NCBI RefSeq assembly: GCF_905220365.1
Contig: NC_061124.1
Span: 4,032,501-4,096,500 of the forward strand
Direction of reading: 5' to 3'
DNA: 64,000 nt
Source: Vanessa cardui
Taxonomy: Eukaryota > Arthropoda > Insecta > Lepidoptera > Nymphalidae
The stretch's first letter is position 1; the number at the start of each line of letters is the position of its first letter. The position numbers and the translations under genes were made by a program. This document shows, piece after piece, positions 26,193 to 38,600 of this stretch. The notes under the pieces are model-generated. The model worked only from the letters and a program-made list of their open reading frames with translations. It was not told where the DNA came from and searched no databases.

Positions 26193-29100
26193 TTAGAGCC
26201 ACGTGGGCGCCCTGGTGAGCGAGTAGAGCGCGGGCGGCGGCGCGCTGGTGGGGACGGGCGCGCCGTCGCCCTCGGAGTCCGACTCCTCGGACGACACGCG
26301 CTCCGCCGCGCTCAGCGCCACGCGCGCGTACTCGTCCGTGTCGATACTCTTGCAGAAGTGGATCGCGTACCTTGGATTTAATTTCATTATTTATTTTAAA
26401 TTCCTTATATCGGTATGTATGTAACTATACAATTCAAATGCGTTATATTATACCTGAGTTTCTCTCGTAGTACAGATTTGCAGGAATATCTTGGCATTTT
26501 GAGTAGGAAGAAACATGTGTAACTCTCTGGTAGGAAATGGTCTGGAGGTTGGTACTTATCGAGAACCTTTTTTTAAAAAAGAAATAAAAATTATTAGAAG
26601 TTACACAATTACATGTTAATCTCATTCTCAGGTATTCTAGCAGAAATACCTTTTATTGCTATTTTACAATGAACAAAATAATTTACCTATAGTCTGTTCG
26701 CGTTAAGAATGCAGTGAGTTGTCATTGTTTACCGGCCTGACTCCGCCCCCTTTGACCAATCAAATCTTTTCAAATTACAAAGTCAAGTTCACATTTAATT
26801 AATTATTAACTGATATTTTTATAATTTAAATTTTGTTTATTTATATATTTATATTTAATTTATTCAAGCTGTACTCGTAATAATTAATGTAACCTATAGC
26901 TACTAGATGACGTTATGTCAAAATATGTAAATTTCTACATCGTGATGGCATGATTCGCAAACGATTGTATATAGTGTTAAGAATTTGTTGATTAAACACC
27001 CCGATTCGACTTTTTATTTTAATGTGTATTTTTTAAATTCATTATACTTAGTCTTTAAAACAAATATAATTTGTTGGAATTTTAACACAAATATGCATAC
27101 ACCTTCACCCTGCTGTTAAAAAAGATTTGATTGGTCAGGGGGCGGAGTAAAGCCGGTAAACAATGACAACTCACTGCATTCTTAACGCGAACAAACTATA
27201 GAGGTATCTATGTATATCATATTTTATATAAAAGATGGCTAGCGGTACAAGGAACAGTTTTATTGATAGTGGCAATTTTTGTAAATAAATAGAATCATAA
27301 GCTCAGCGAGGGACCTGCAGCACGAAGTCCCTCTGGCGCGGGTCCTGCGGCGCGCGCGGCAGGCGCGTGCGGCCCCACACGAAGCGCAGGAACAGCGCGC
27401 GCTCGCCCCCCGACAGCTCCTCCATCACCTCCCAGAACCACTGCACCAGTGGCGCGTTGGGTTCCACGCCTGGGTATTAAACGTATTAAGTTGTAGTGAT
27501 ACATGAAAATCGAGTCGAGATGGCCCAGTGGTTAGAACGCGTGCATCTTAACCGATGATTGCGGGTTCAAACCCAGGCGAGCACCGCTGATTCATGTGCT
27601 TAATTTGTCTTTATAATTCATCTCGTGCTCAGCGGTGAAGGAAAACATCGTGAGGAAACCTGCATATGACAAATTTCATAGAAATTCTGCCACATGTGTA
27701 TTCCACCAACCCGCATTGGAACAGCGTGGTGGAATATGTTCCAAACCTTCTCCTCTAAAGGAGTGGAGGCCTTTCAGCCCAGCAGTGGGAATTTCAGGCT
27801 GTTGTTGTTGTTTGATGTTGTTGATACATGAAAATAAATATACACTCTCTCAGAGAACTTCTACCTGAAAACTTAAACAGATTTTGCAGCGCCATCGAAC
27901 CCTCTTCCTTTAAATATAGTAAAGAAAACTACAACTTAAATATATATAACTTCTTCCATTTACAAAATAATTATATTATTATCACCCAAATATGACTAAA
28001 AAGTTAACCTTTGTAAGTAGCAGAGGCTCGTAAGGCGTGAACTGGGATGTCGGGAGAGCCGCACACTAACGTCTCCAGCTCGGAGGCGTTGAACAAGGCG
28101 AGCAGCGGCGCGGGCACGACGCGTGACATCCCGTCTCGCACTGCTCGGACTTGCTCGTCGAACTCGTGAAGCCTGTGCAAAATATAATTAAGGTTGAAAT
28201 AAACACCAGTGTGTACACGCCTTCTCAATAAAAGACGGATTAAAACTTGAAAGCTTCTAGTGTATCATTTGAAATCATCCAATTGACAAGCCGATTACGA
28301 CAAATGTCAAGTATCGAAATTTCTCAATTTCTCCTTTGTGTGACTCTTAGTAATTATAGTTAAGATGAGGCTACCTCCCCATTTTAATTTTAATCACTAT
28401 ATTTTAATAGCATTAAAAATAAATAAATAAATATTGGACAAAATCACGTATATTACCCTGATCCCAATGTAAGTAGCTAAAGCACTTTTGTTATGGAAAT
28501 CAGAAGTAACGGCGCTACTACAAACACCCAGACCCAAGACAACATAAAAAACTAATGAACTTTTTCGGAGTGGCGTATCTCTGAAAACCGATGTACAACA
28601 CTAATCGCCCATGGAGGTCGTCGTTAGTGTGTAACGCAGAAAATAGTGATTGTCACAGATTTACACAATTATTATTATTTTACACGTTAAAAGCGATTTA
28701 AACATAATAAATAAATATAATTCAATTTTTAAATTACACATACATATCTCAGATACTGTCAACATTTTGTAATGAACGTTATGTGGCAACTACTGGTATT
28801 ATAATATTAAAATATGTATATAACCTGTAATGCAGTGCTAATTGCACATATTCGTCCTTATTATCGGGCGTCACTCTCTTGTGTCGCGTTGAGAGCGGCA
28901 CCTCGTGTCCAGCCGCCGAAGGTATTGAGAACGGAAGTTCGAGGTTTTGAAGTTCCTATACGTGAACAAAAATGTTAAGCTTATATCGTACAGTACAGTA
29001 GGTTTATAGTAATATTTTACAAGTCAAGGCTTTATCGTAATATCTGAAATTTAGAGTTCAGGCACATAATCAACGTTTTGAGGTCCGGAAGTGTAACTCT

Positions 29101-32100
29101 CGAGATTATTGAGAATTCCTCTAATTAAAAAGTGTCTAAGCCACGTACTGAGGTAAGCGCCAAAGAGAATGATTTGTCGAACACAATTCTAACTATCTGA
29201 TGTAAACTGGTGGTACGGCTTTATAGAAGTCTGCCTGGGTACGTTACTGCGACCATTGATGGGTGCATCACATATTCTATCGCCAAACAGCAATACTAAG
29301 TATGGTTGTGTAACGTAGGAAGCATTTCCGTTGTAAAGAATGGTTGATGTTTCTTACAGCACCCATGTCTATGGCGATTGTGACTACTTGTAGTGGCGTA
29401 TTTGCCTATTTGCTTACTTATTTGATAAAAAAAAAATTAAATGCTTTTTTAATCGCCACTACATAAGATGTTACACAATATATATGCTATATATTATATT
29501 AGGAGATATTGTGTGTAATTATTTAAATGATTTAATTTAAATAATTACAAAGTTACTACTAATAACTTAAATCTGATGACGATTAATATCTTAATTAAGA
29601 AAGAAAGCTAACCTTATTATTCGGCGTCATATCTCGTATACACAACAACGCAGGTAAGAAGTCCTTGTCCACCTCAGCCAAGTCCTGGGGTCGGAGCTGC
29701 TGTCCCGCTAACTGTCGCCACACCCCCTCCGCTAAGGAGAGCGACAGGGGCGAGCCAGTTCTAATCGCGATGCCCATTAAAACACCTAGCGATTAAATTT
29801 TTATTAATATAATTCTGGATAAACTTCAAATTAACATAATTAGAACAACGCAATAATCATAATTTTGACGACCTCCGTGGTCGAGGGGTGTGTACACCGG
29901 TTTTCATGGGTACGCCACTCTGAGCTCCCGGGTTCGATTCCCGGCCGAGTCGATGTAGATTACCATTAGTTTTCTATGTTGTCTTGGGTCTGGGTGTTTG
30001 GGGTACCGTCGTTACTTCTGATTTCCATAACACAAGTGCTTTAGCTACTTACATTGGGATCAGAGTAATGTATGTGATGTTGTCTCATATTTAGTTATTT
30101 ATCTACATTTTGACTTTTCAAAGTTTCAAAGTCAAAATGTATCAAAATTAAGTTAGTTTCAGTCACGTGATCAACAGTTGTCGCTTACAATTTGCCTTTC
30201 TGCGTATTCTAAATATAGGATTAGTGAAGTTACCTAAGAATCGGAAGCAGTTAAGATGGAGCGGCGTGTTGGCCGTGGGGTTGAGGAGGAAGGCGTCCCT
30301 GGAGGCGCCGGCGTCGCCGCGGCCGTTGGGCGTGGCCATCAGCAGCGGCAGCGACCCGTTCTGGAGCTCCTCGCACATCTCTGCGATGCTCTCGCTGTAG
30401 CCGCCGCCGCAGTCGTCTACGCTCTCACCTATATCAATATATAACTTTAATTATAGTTTGTTCGCGTTAAGAATGCAGTGAGTAGTCATTGTTTACCGGC
30501 TTTACTCCGCCCCCTGACCAATCAAATCTTTTTTAACAGCAGGGTCAAGGTGTATGCATATTTGTGTTAAAATTCCAACAAATTATATTTGTTTTAAAGA
30601 CTAAGTATAATGAATTTAAAATATACACATTAAAATAAATAATCGAATCGGGATATTAATCAACAAAATTTTTAACACTATATACAATCGTTTGCGAATC
30701 TTGCAATCGCGATGTAGAAATTTACATATTTTGACATAACGTCATCTAGTAGCTATAGGTTACATTAATTATTACGTGTACAGCTTGAATAAATTAAATA
30801 TAAATAAATAAATAAACAAAATTTAAATTATAAAAATAAAAATATCAGTTAATAATTAATTAAATGTAATTAATTAATTAAACTTGCCTTTGTAATTTGA
30901 AAAGATTTGATTGGTCAAAGGGGGCGGAGTCAGGCCGGTAAAGAATGACAACTCACTGCATTCTTAACGCGAACAGACTATAGTCACAAAATGTACAATA
31001 AATATGCATTTTTTTAAAAGAATGATTACAGAAGTATTCACATGCGATGGTGTTCTCTTCCACGCTGAGATGACTAAGAGTGAAACAGTAAAAAGATTAT
31101 ATTTCCGTTAAGTTTTATTAAGAAGCCGATAATTTAGTAGGGGACGAGTCTTCAATAGTAAATAGACTTTATCAATGAATCACCATTCAGTTAATTTGGA
31201 AAAGTTAGCAGCGCCCGCGTGTTTTGTTTGCGGTGGCGGCGCTCGCACTCATATATCAAAATATAACATTAATTATTCGCAAAATTTACAATAATAACTG
31301 ATTGCATTTTTTTAAAAGAATGAATATAGAAGTATTCACATGCGATGGTGTTCTCTTCCACGCTAAGATGACTAAGAGTGAAACAGTAAAAAGATTATAT
31401 TTCCGTTAAGTTTTATTAAGAAGCCGATAATTTAGTAGGGGGCGAGTCTTCAATAGTGAATAGACTTTGTCAATCCAGTTAATTTGGAAAAGTTAGCAGC
31501 GCCCGCCTTTTTTGTATTCTGTAGTAAGCCGATTTTTTCGATAATTATCATAATCGAAGCTATTGATTAGTCCACATCTGCAATTCCCCTTGCTGTATCG
31601 CATCGTCCCGGCGCTCGCTCACCCACGAACTTGACCTTCCAGACGCGGTGCGGCAGCGCGAGCGCGTCCTGCGTGAGCACGGGCAGGCGCGCCACCATCT
31701 GGCCGAACACGGAGCGCATGCCGGCCGCGCCCGCCAGCCCGCTGCCGCCGCGCCGCGCGCGCCGCGCCGCCACGCGCGACAGCTCCACCACGGGCCCGTG
31801 CTGCCGCTCGCGCACCATCGTCGCCATTATCGCCTACAGCGAACCATTACACATCACCAACAGACAACAGAGACCGGATATCTTCGGCAGTATGTATATT
31901 AATATACAAGTATAGTACGACACAAATTAGATGTAGCATCGGAAAATGCAATGGAATGAAAATAAAACCGACTACTGACGATTTACACAACCAATAGAAA
32001 TAGCTCTCTATCGCGCCATTCGACGCTATTCGTCGCTATAGATTCACTCGTCAGAGAAAGCAAGTGCATGTAAATCGACGCGTCATATATTAGGTCATAT

Positions 32101-32654
32101 GATATTATAAGTTATTACGTTGTTGTCAAGATCATATTCGCATGAGAAATAAATATTGATATTTTGGGATAGCGTACTAAATTCGGATGTGATCGGTTTT
32201 ACGAATTTTGCCGATGCGACATCTAAGTTGTGTCGTACTATAGCATGATTCCAATGTCAATCTAATGAAAACGCTCGCCAATTTCTACAAGTACTAATAT
32301 TATAAAAGCCAAAGTGAATTTGTTCGTTACGCTTATACATCGTTACTACTAAAACGATCATTATGAAATTGCATACACGTTGTCTCAGGTATAGGAATAG
32401 GAAAGGTCGTACGAGAACCAGTAATATATGTCTCTTATTATTTTGCGCGCATTGTTTAAAATGTATTTATTTCTTGTTATTGTTATTATTTTTGTTAACT
32501 GTATTAAAACAAAGTAATGATAACGACTTACTTTTCTGAAAGCCGCTTCTTTCACGCTATAGAACAGTAAACTCCTCAATTGATCCATAGGTTCGTCTAA
32601 GACGAGCAATGGGAGGTTCGGACAGACCAATTCTGAAAACTGGTGTAGAAGCAC
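26193..32654 (-). CDS. HERC2: HERC2 E67-E75: HECT ubiquitin-ligase domain
   Basis: E67 32532-32654, E68 31623-31833, E69 30234-30428, E70 29613-29785, E71 28825-28955, E72 28009-28172, E73 27315-27469, E74 26454-26566, E75 26193-26370. Motifs: VFGQMVARLP (E68), DDCGGGYSESIAEMCEELQN (E69), LMGIAIRTGSPLSLSLAE (E70), LVQWFWEVMEELS and LFLRFVWGRTRLPR (E73). E74 has ESYTCFFLLKMPRYSCK, in which the Cys of YTCFF (codon at 26513-26515) is the thioester cysteine by homology. E75 reads YAIHFCKSIDTDEYAR and ends with a short Ser/Glu-rich tail. The E73 donor is weak (CAG|GTCCCT). Confidence 0.94.
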
Positions 32655-35600
32655 CTGAAACGACGAACAAAGTATTTTAAGTATAAATGTAATTTTATCA
32701 AAAATTTTTGTGTTAATATGATCCTTAAGAAATATATTAATTACGTCACGTTTATGTTATTTTAAGACCGACTTAGTGGTTCGACTTAAATGTTGATGCA
32801 GTATGTATGCTGTAGCTCATTTAATTATATTTTCGATTTTGGCCCAGTGTTTAAGTCTGACTTCCTGACTTCCTATAGTAAGTATCGTACGAGCACATGG
32901 TATACAGACCAGCCTGTTGCATATGAGGTGCGGGGGGAGGTCTCGCAGCAGATGGCACTCGAGCGGCGCGGCGGGCGGCGGGCGCGGCGCGGGCGGCGCC
33001 TCCACGCACAGCGCCACCGTGTGCGCGCTGCCGCACGCCACGCGCGTCACGCGCTTGCCCTGAAGCGAGCGACACGAATAATACACTCGAGCTCTAAACT
33101 CCTCTACCAAATTACATATATCTTATTAATGGTAAAAGTAGATGACCACGTCACGCGCTTGCCCTGAAGCGAGCGACACGAATAATACACACCAATATAC
33201 ATATATCTTATTAATGTTCTAGGTAGATGACCAAGCAAGTATGACTGTTGGTACTTCCCAACAGTCTCACGGCACAGCGGTGATATTGTTTATCACCGCC
33301 CATAGACATTGGCGCGGTATTCATTCAATCTTGGGAATATTTTATGTCGCCTAGTGCCTGTAGTAACAATGGCTCAAACAGCCTTCATACCGTTATGAAG
33401 GTTTCCGTACCACAACGATACTAGGTATTGCTGTTTGGCCATAGAATAGATGATGAGTGGGGTGGTAGTCATCCAATGGATGTGTACAAAGGTAACCACA
33501 AAAATATGGTAACCATAAAAAAACTACATTGAAACCTAATTAATCACTTTAATTTAGCATTAATTCTCATCAAAAACCCACAACTCACAATATCCATTAC
33601 CATATAATGGTATCTTCACGTATAGACGACATAGCCAATAAATTATCTTACCTGTAATGCCATAAGTAGCCTCGGTCTTTGTGCCGCCAGTGTAGTTCCG
33701 TCACCCAGTTGACCTTCATCATTATCACCCCATGTGTACACCTCGCCGGTATCCGTACACGCCACACAGTGTAGACTACCTTAAAATGAGAAAATTTCTT
33801 GATAAAACAAAATCCGTATTAAATTTACATATTTCCTTGAGTAATGTAACTTTATAATACATACCTGTTGCGATGGAGACTATCATCTTCCCTTGCATGC
33901 CGGTGACGCGCATGGGACGGCGCACGTGTTCGTAGCTGCCGTGACCCAGTCTATGGTAATCGCCTTTACCCCTACAAGTATCCCAAATCAAATGTTATCA
34001 ATTTTAACAGGTACTCCTCCTACTTTTAAGTAATATGAATATATGATAGTTATAATGGAATGTCAGACGCCCTCACACAAGCTCTAAAATTGCCCGGTAG
34101 ACAATCAATGTTACAATGTGGAAAGGGCCAATCTCCAAAAGAAGAGTAAAGAGGCCGAGAGGACGATGGGTAGACGACTTAACAGATTTAACAGGAAAGG
34201 ACTGGAAAAATATCGCCAAGGACAGAATTGAATGGAAAGGACTGGAGGTGGCCTTCACCCGAAGAGGGGTCCATAACGAATAACAATAAATAACTTTTAT
34301 TAACATTTAGATATAAGTAAATCACTAACAATTTAACAATCTACTAACATATACCTACATTAGATTTGGAAAATGTAAGGTTATGGAAATAAAGGCTTTT
34401 TTATTTTTATTATAATGGAACGTCGCCATTACCACTATCTATTTTTATTTTTTATTTAGTAACCAATTTATTTTCTAATATTGCTCGATTTATACTGGAT
34501 ATAGACTGTATGTAGTATATGTGTACAGTTCCAAATAATAAAAATACAGTAATTATAAATTATACGTAAGCTTACCAAGTGTAAACACTGCCGCACTGAC
34601 ACAATGCAACCGAGAACTGCGAACCGCACTCGACTTTTATAACGCGCAGACCTTTCAGACAATCAATCCTCATCGGCAACTTGCAGCCTTCAGACCCTCC
34701 ACGCCCTAAAAATAATCAACATGAGCAATGCAAAACAATATATTTACCATAACTTTGTAGTTAATGTGTTGTACCTAATTTTCCATAATCGCCGTCGCCC
34801 CAAGACCAGACATTGTCGTCGTCCGTGATACACAGCGTCTGAGCGTCGCCCGACCCGCAAGCAATATCTATGACTCTGTACGAGGAAAGCGCCTCCACCT
34901 ACACAACAATAATATTTACCACTATTAATACTGAAATCGTAATGATAATATTTAATTCATACAATTACAGAATTTATAAATACAAAATTTTAAATGTTGT
35001 TTTGTTGTTGTTAATATTTTGTAAATAATGAGAGTATAATAAATAAAAAAATATTAATAATAATATCTAGAATAAAACTATTTAATAAACCAACAAGAAC
35101 TTATCTAAGTTAGTTACTTGTAGTCTAGTTAAGTCTATATATATTTTTGGTTATTGATCTCAAACAATAACATCGTCATTTAGCACTCCAATAAACTATA
35201 TACCTAAGTCAGTTAACCAATAAATCCAGGCAGGTCATATAAAACACTATACCAAGTATCGAGAGTTCAAGTATGGAATAAGAATAAGCCTATATTAGCA
35301 CTCCAATAAATTATATACCTAAGTCAGTTAAACAATAAATTCCGGCAGGTCATATAATACACTATACCAAGTATAGAGAGTTCAAGTATGGAATAAGAAC
35401 AAGCCTATAACAAAATGGCATATAATGCACAACAAGTGGCAGAGATGGTATGGCAGTATTGGCACTGACGAGTTTGGGCACGAGTTGGTCCCTATAAGAA
35501 AATGGCATATTGACAGGTGTTAACGTTCGTTTTAAATCAAGGCACAACAAGTGGTAGAGATGGTATGGCAGTATTGGCACTGACCAGCTTGGGCACGAGT

Positions 35601-38600
35601 TGGTCCTCGGAGTCGCCGTGGCCCAGGCGGCCGTAGCGGCCCTTGCCCCACGTGTACACGCGGCCGCGCGCCGTGAGGCACGCCGAGTGCGCGCCGCCGC
35701 ACGCGATGGCCACCACCTCCAGTCCCGACAGCGCCGTTATCAGCTTGGGCCGGTCGTAGCTCCTGGCGTCGGCGGCAAACCCCAAACCAAATTATTAATC
35801 CAACAATACTGGGATTATGTTACGATATTTAATTATAGGTTATAATCGTTTTGAACCTATAAAAACACTTTGAATTGCTTGAGGGAATTGAAAATAGAAT
35901 ATATGTATTATGATAATTACTAAATTCTTTTTTAGCTTTTCTGTGTTGGTGTTTTGGTCTTTACATAGACACATTTGTTGATCTTCAACACCAATATTTT
36001 TTTATATATTTTATGTAATTATATATGTTACTTACACTCTATTACCGTGACCGAGTTTGCCGTCCTCTCCTTCGCCCCAGCTGTACACTTCACCATCAGC
36101 AGACAAAGCTAAGCAGTGTTTGCCGCCAGAGTTGCATGCAACCTACAATTGTAATCAATAAATTATAGAACAAAAAATAAGATATTCTAACCATTTGGTT
36201 AATACACTGTACATAATTAAATCAGCCCTTTATTTTCCATGTTTAAATTAAAGTATGGTTTAGAGGAAAACTATCAAAATATTTTCTGACACATGTATAT
36301 TGATGAATCTACACACAATGCATTGATATGATGAATCGAGTTCTAAAATTTGGGTTTTGCACTTATTGTCATAATATAATTCTGTAATATGTATGTAGTA
36401 ATATTAATCATTCGTACCTTTGTAATGGACACGTGCTGTATGGATGCCAATAATGTGGGTTGGGACACTGAGTCAATTCCGCCTATACCCAAGCGGCCTC
36501 CTGCTCCATAACCTAAGACCATATATCAATTTTATAATAAAAGTGTCTCTAAGGCTACATTTAAAAGAAGACATTCTTGGTTATCACTATAACACCACTA
36601 TAAATACTAAACATTAATCTTCGGCTTTGCAAATAATTACCATAAAATACTAGTTTACTTTTCAATCCAAAATTAGTTTCTTTACAGAATTTTATAAAAA
36701 TCATCATGAAACATATGAAGACTCGTGTGTCGGATACTCACCGCTGGCGTAGACCTTCCCGTCGGGCGTGACGGCGAAGAGCGTCTGCTCGCCGCCCACG
36801 AGCTGCAGCGGGTTGAGCGCGGCCAGCGCGTGGCACGGCGTGGGCGTGCGCACCTTGGCGCCCTCCACGCCGCCCAACTGGCCGCGGTGGTTGTGTCCCC
36901 AGCCGTACACCGCGCAGCCGGCCGCGCCGCAGTTCCACCAGCCCGTCCAGTCTTCGGGGCGCCTTGCAAGAAATATACCTAACTTATCGCTGATACGAAA
37001 AAAAACACTTGCTTAATGATAAACACCGCGTAGTTGCATTTTGTTGGTCAAGGTCACCCTTGATTATATATATACATTCAAGTTTTTAACAAGTTTAAGT
37101 TATAATACCAAAAAAACTAGGATGTTCCAAGTAAGTTTATGAAATATACAGAACACAAATTTGGCTTACCTTGACTTACCAAGACTTACCAAATATAACT
37201 GATCAACTACGAATGAACTTTATATAATATTATTAATTACAGGTGTAATAAGCTAACGTTAAATATTACTGACGGACAGGCTCCAAACTTTCAAGTATAT
37301 TTTTTATTACTTTACTATAAAGGATATACATGGCATTTAAAGCGGCGATTGTAATTTACTCACTTATTCACCCAATGTAGCAGTTGCTCGTCGTGCTGCC
37401 TAGTAAATTTGGTGTTATCTTCCCAGGGGTTCTGTTGGTCCGATGTGACCTCGTCCGCGTTGTACACGCCCAGGTCGATGAGCCGCTTGCGCACGTCGGA
37501 GAGGAAGGGCGTCGGCAGCGGCGTGCGGCGGATGAGCGCGTCTGCGGTGCGCATGCACAGGCAGTAGCGCTTGAACCACGCCCAGCGCGCCGCGTCCGGC
37601 CCGCTGCACACGCGCGAGTCGACGCGGAGCCCGCACGCTAACCACGCGAGCTCCTGTGAGAATAAAAATACTTGCAATTTAGAAAATACCGTCATACCAA
37701 TATTGTATAAATGAATAAACGTAGTATTGTTAGAGCGTACTTCGATCGATTCATGACAAAATTATAAATACACTAAAAATGTATTTATTTTATTTATTTA
37801 TTTAACCCATTAACAACTTAGCTTAGTTCTAATATTTACACTAAATACATATAACAATTATTTAACATAGAAAATGTAACTCTAAGTTATTAAAAATATA
37901 AATTTACTTGGTGGTAGGGCTTTGTGCAAGCCCATCTGGGTAGGTACCACCCACTCATCAGTTATTCTACCAAATAACAGTACTCAATATTGTTGTGTTC
38001 CGGTTTGAAGGGTGAGTGAGCCAGTGTAACTACAGGCACAAGGGACATAACATCTTAGTTCCCAAGGTTGGTGGCCCATTGACGATGTAAGGTAATATAT
38101 CTTACAGTGTCATTGTCTATGGGTGATGGTGACCACTTTCCATCAGGTGGCCCATATGCTCGTCCGCCAACCTATAACATAAAAAAAAATAAAATAATGT
38201 AATTTAAATAAAGCAATGTTAAGCAACTCAAGTTCGATGAACACAACCTCCGTACTAGGTGAACTGTATGACGGTAAGAGCACACTTAGGCACATTGAAG
38301 GTAATAATAATAAATACCTTGAGATAGTGTGTGTGCAGCAGATGAGTGCCAGTTCGTAGCGCTGGCTCCTCGTGGTCGTACTGCGCGTGCAGCAGCTGCG
38401 GCAGCGCTTGCAGCGCTGTGGGCGGCGCCACGCCCTCGCCCGCGCTGGCGCCCATGCCGCCCCCCGCGCCGCCGCACACCACGCCGCGCAGGCGCCGCAC
38501 GCACCACACGCGCCCGCGCCACGCTGTTATCGATACAATCGCGTTAAACATACACACTTCACAGATTTTACGATAATTTGTTTTTTTTTATGAGATAGGT

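Noticed and set aside
27521..27573. tRNA gene candidates (heads of SINE-A and SINE-B copies)
   Set aside because: They have A and B boxes but belong to dispersed elements with long non-tRNA bodies and TSDs, and the arms do not fold into a full cloverleaf. No stand-alone tRNA gene was found.
34113..34283. LINE frame as a host gene exon
   Set aside because: The peptide is the conserved C-terminus of non-LTR reverse transcriptases, it is antisense to HERC2, and it is followed by a retroelement-type 3' end and TSD.
36725..37016. Long antisense frames over GC-rich HERC2 exons (E37, E38, E47, E57, E58, E68, E74 area)
   Set aside because: Shadows of real coding exons: they are Arg/Ala/Pro-rich, span exon limits without splice sites and have no homology signature.
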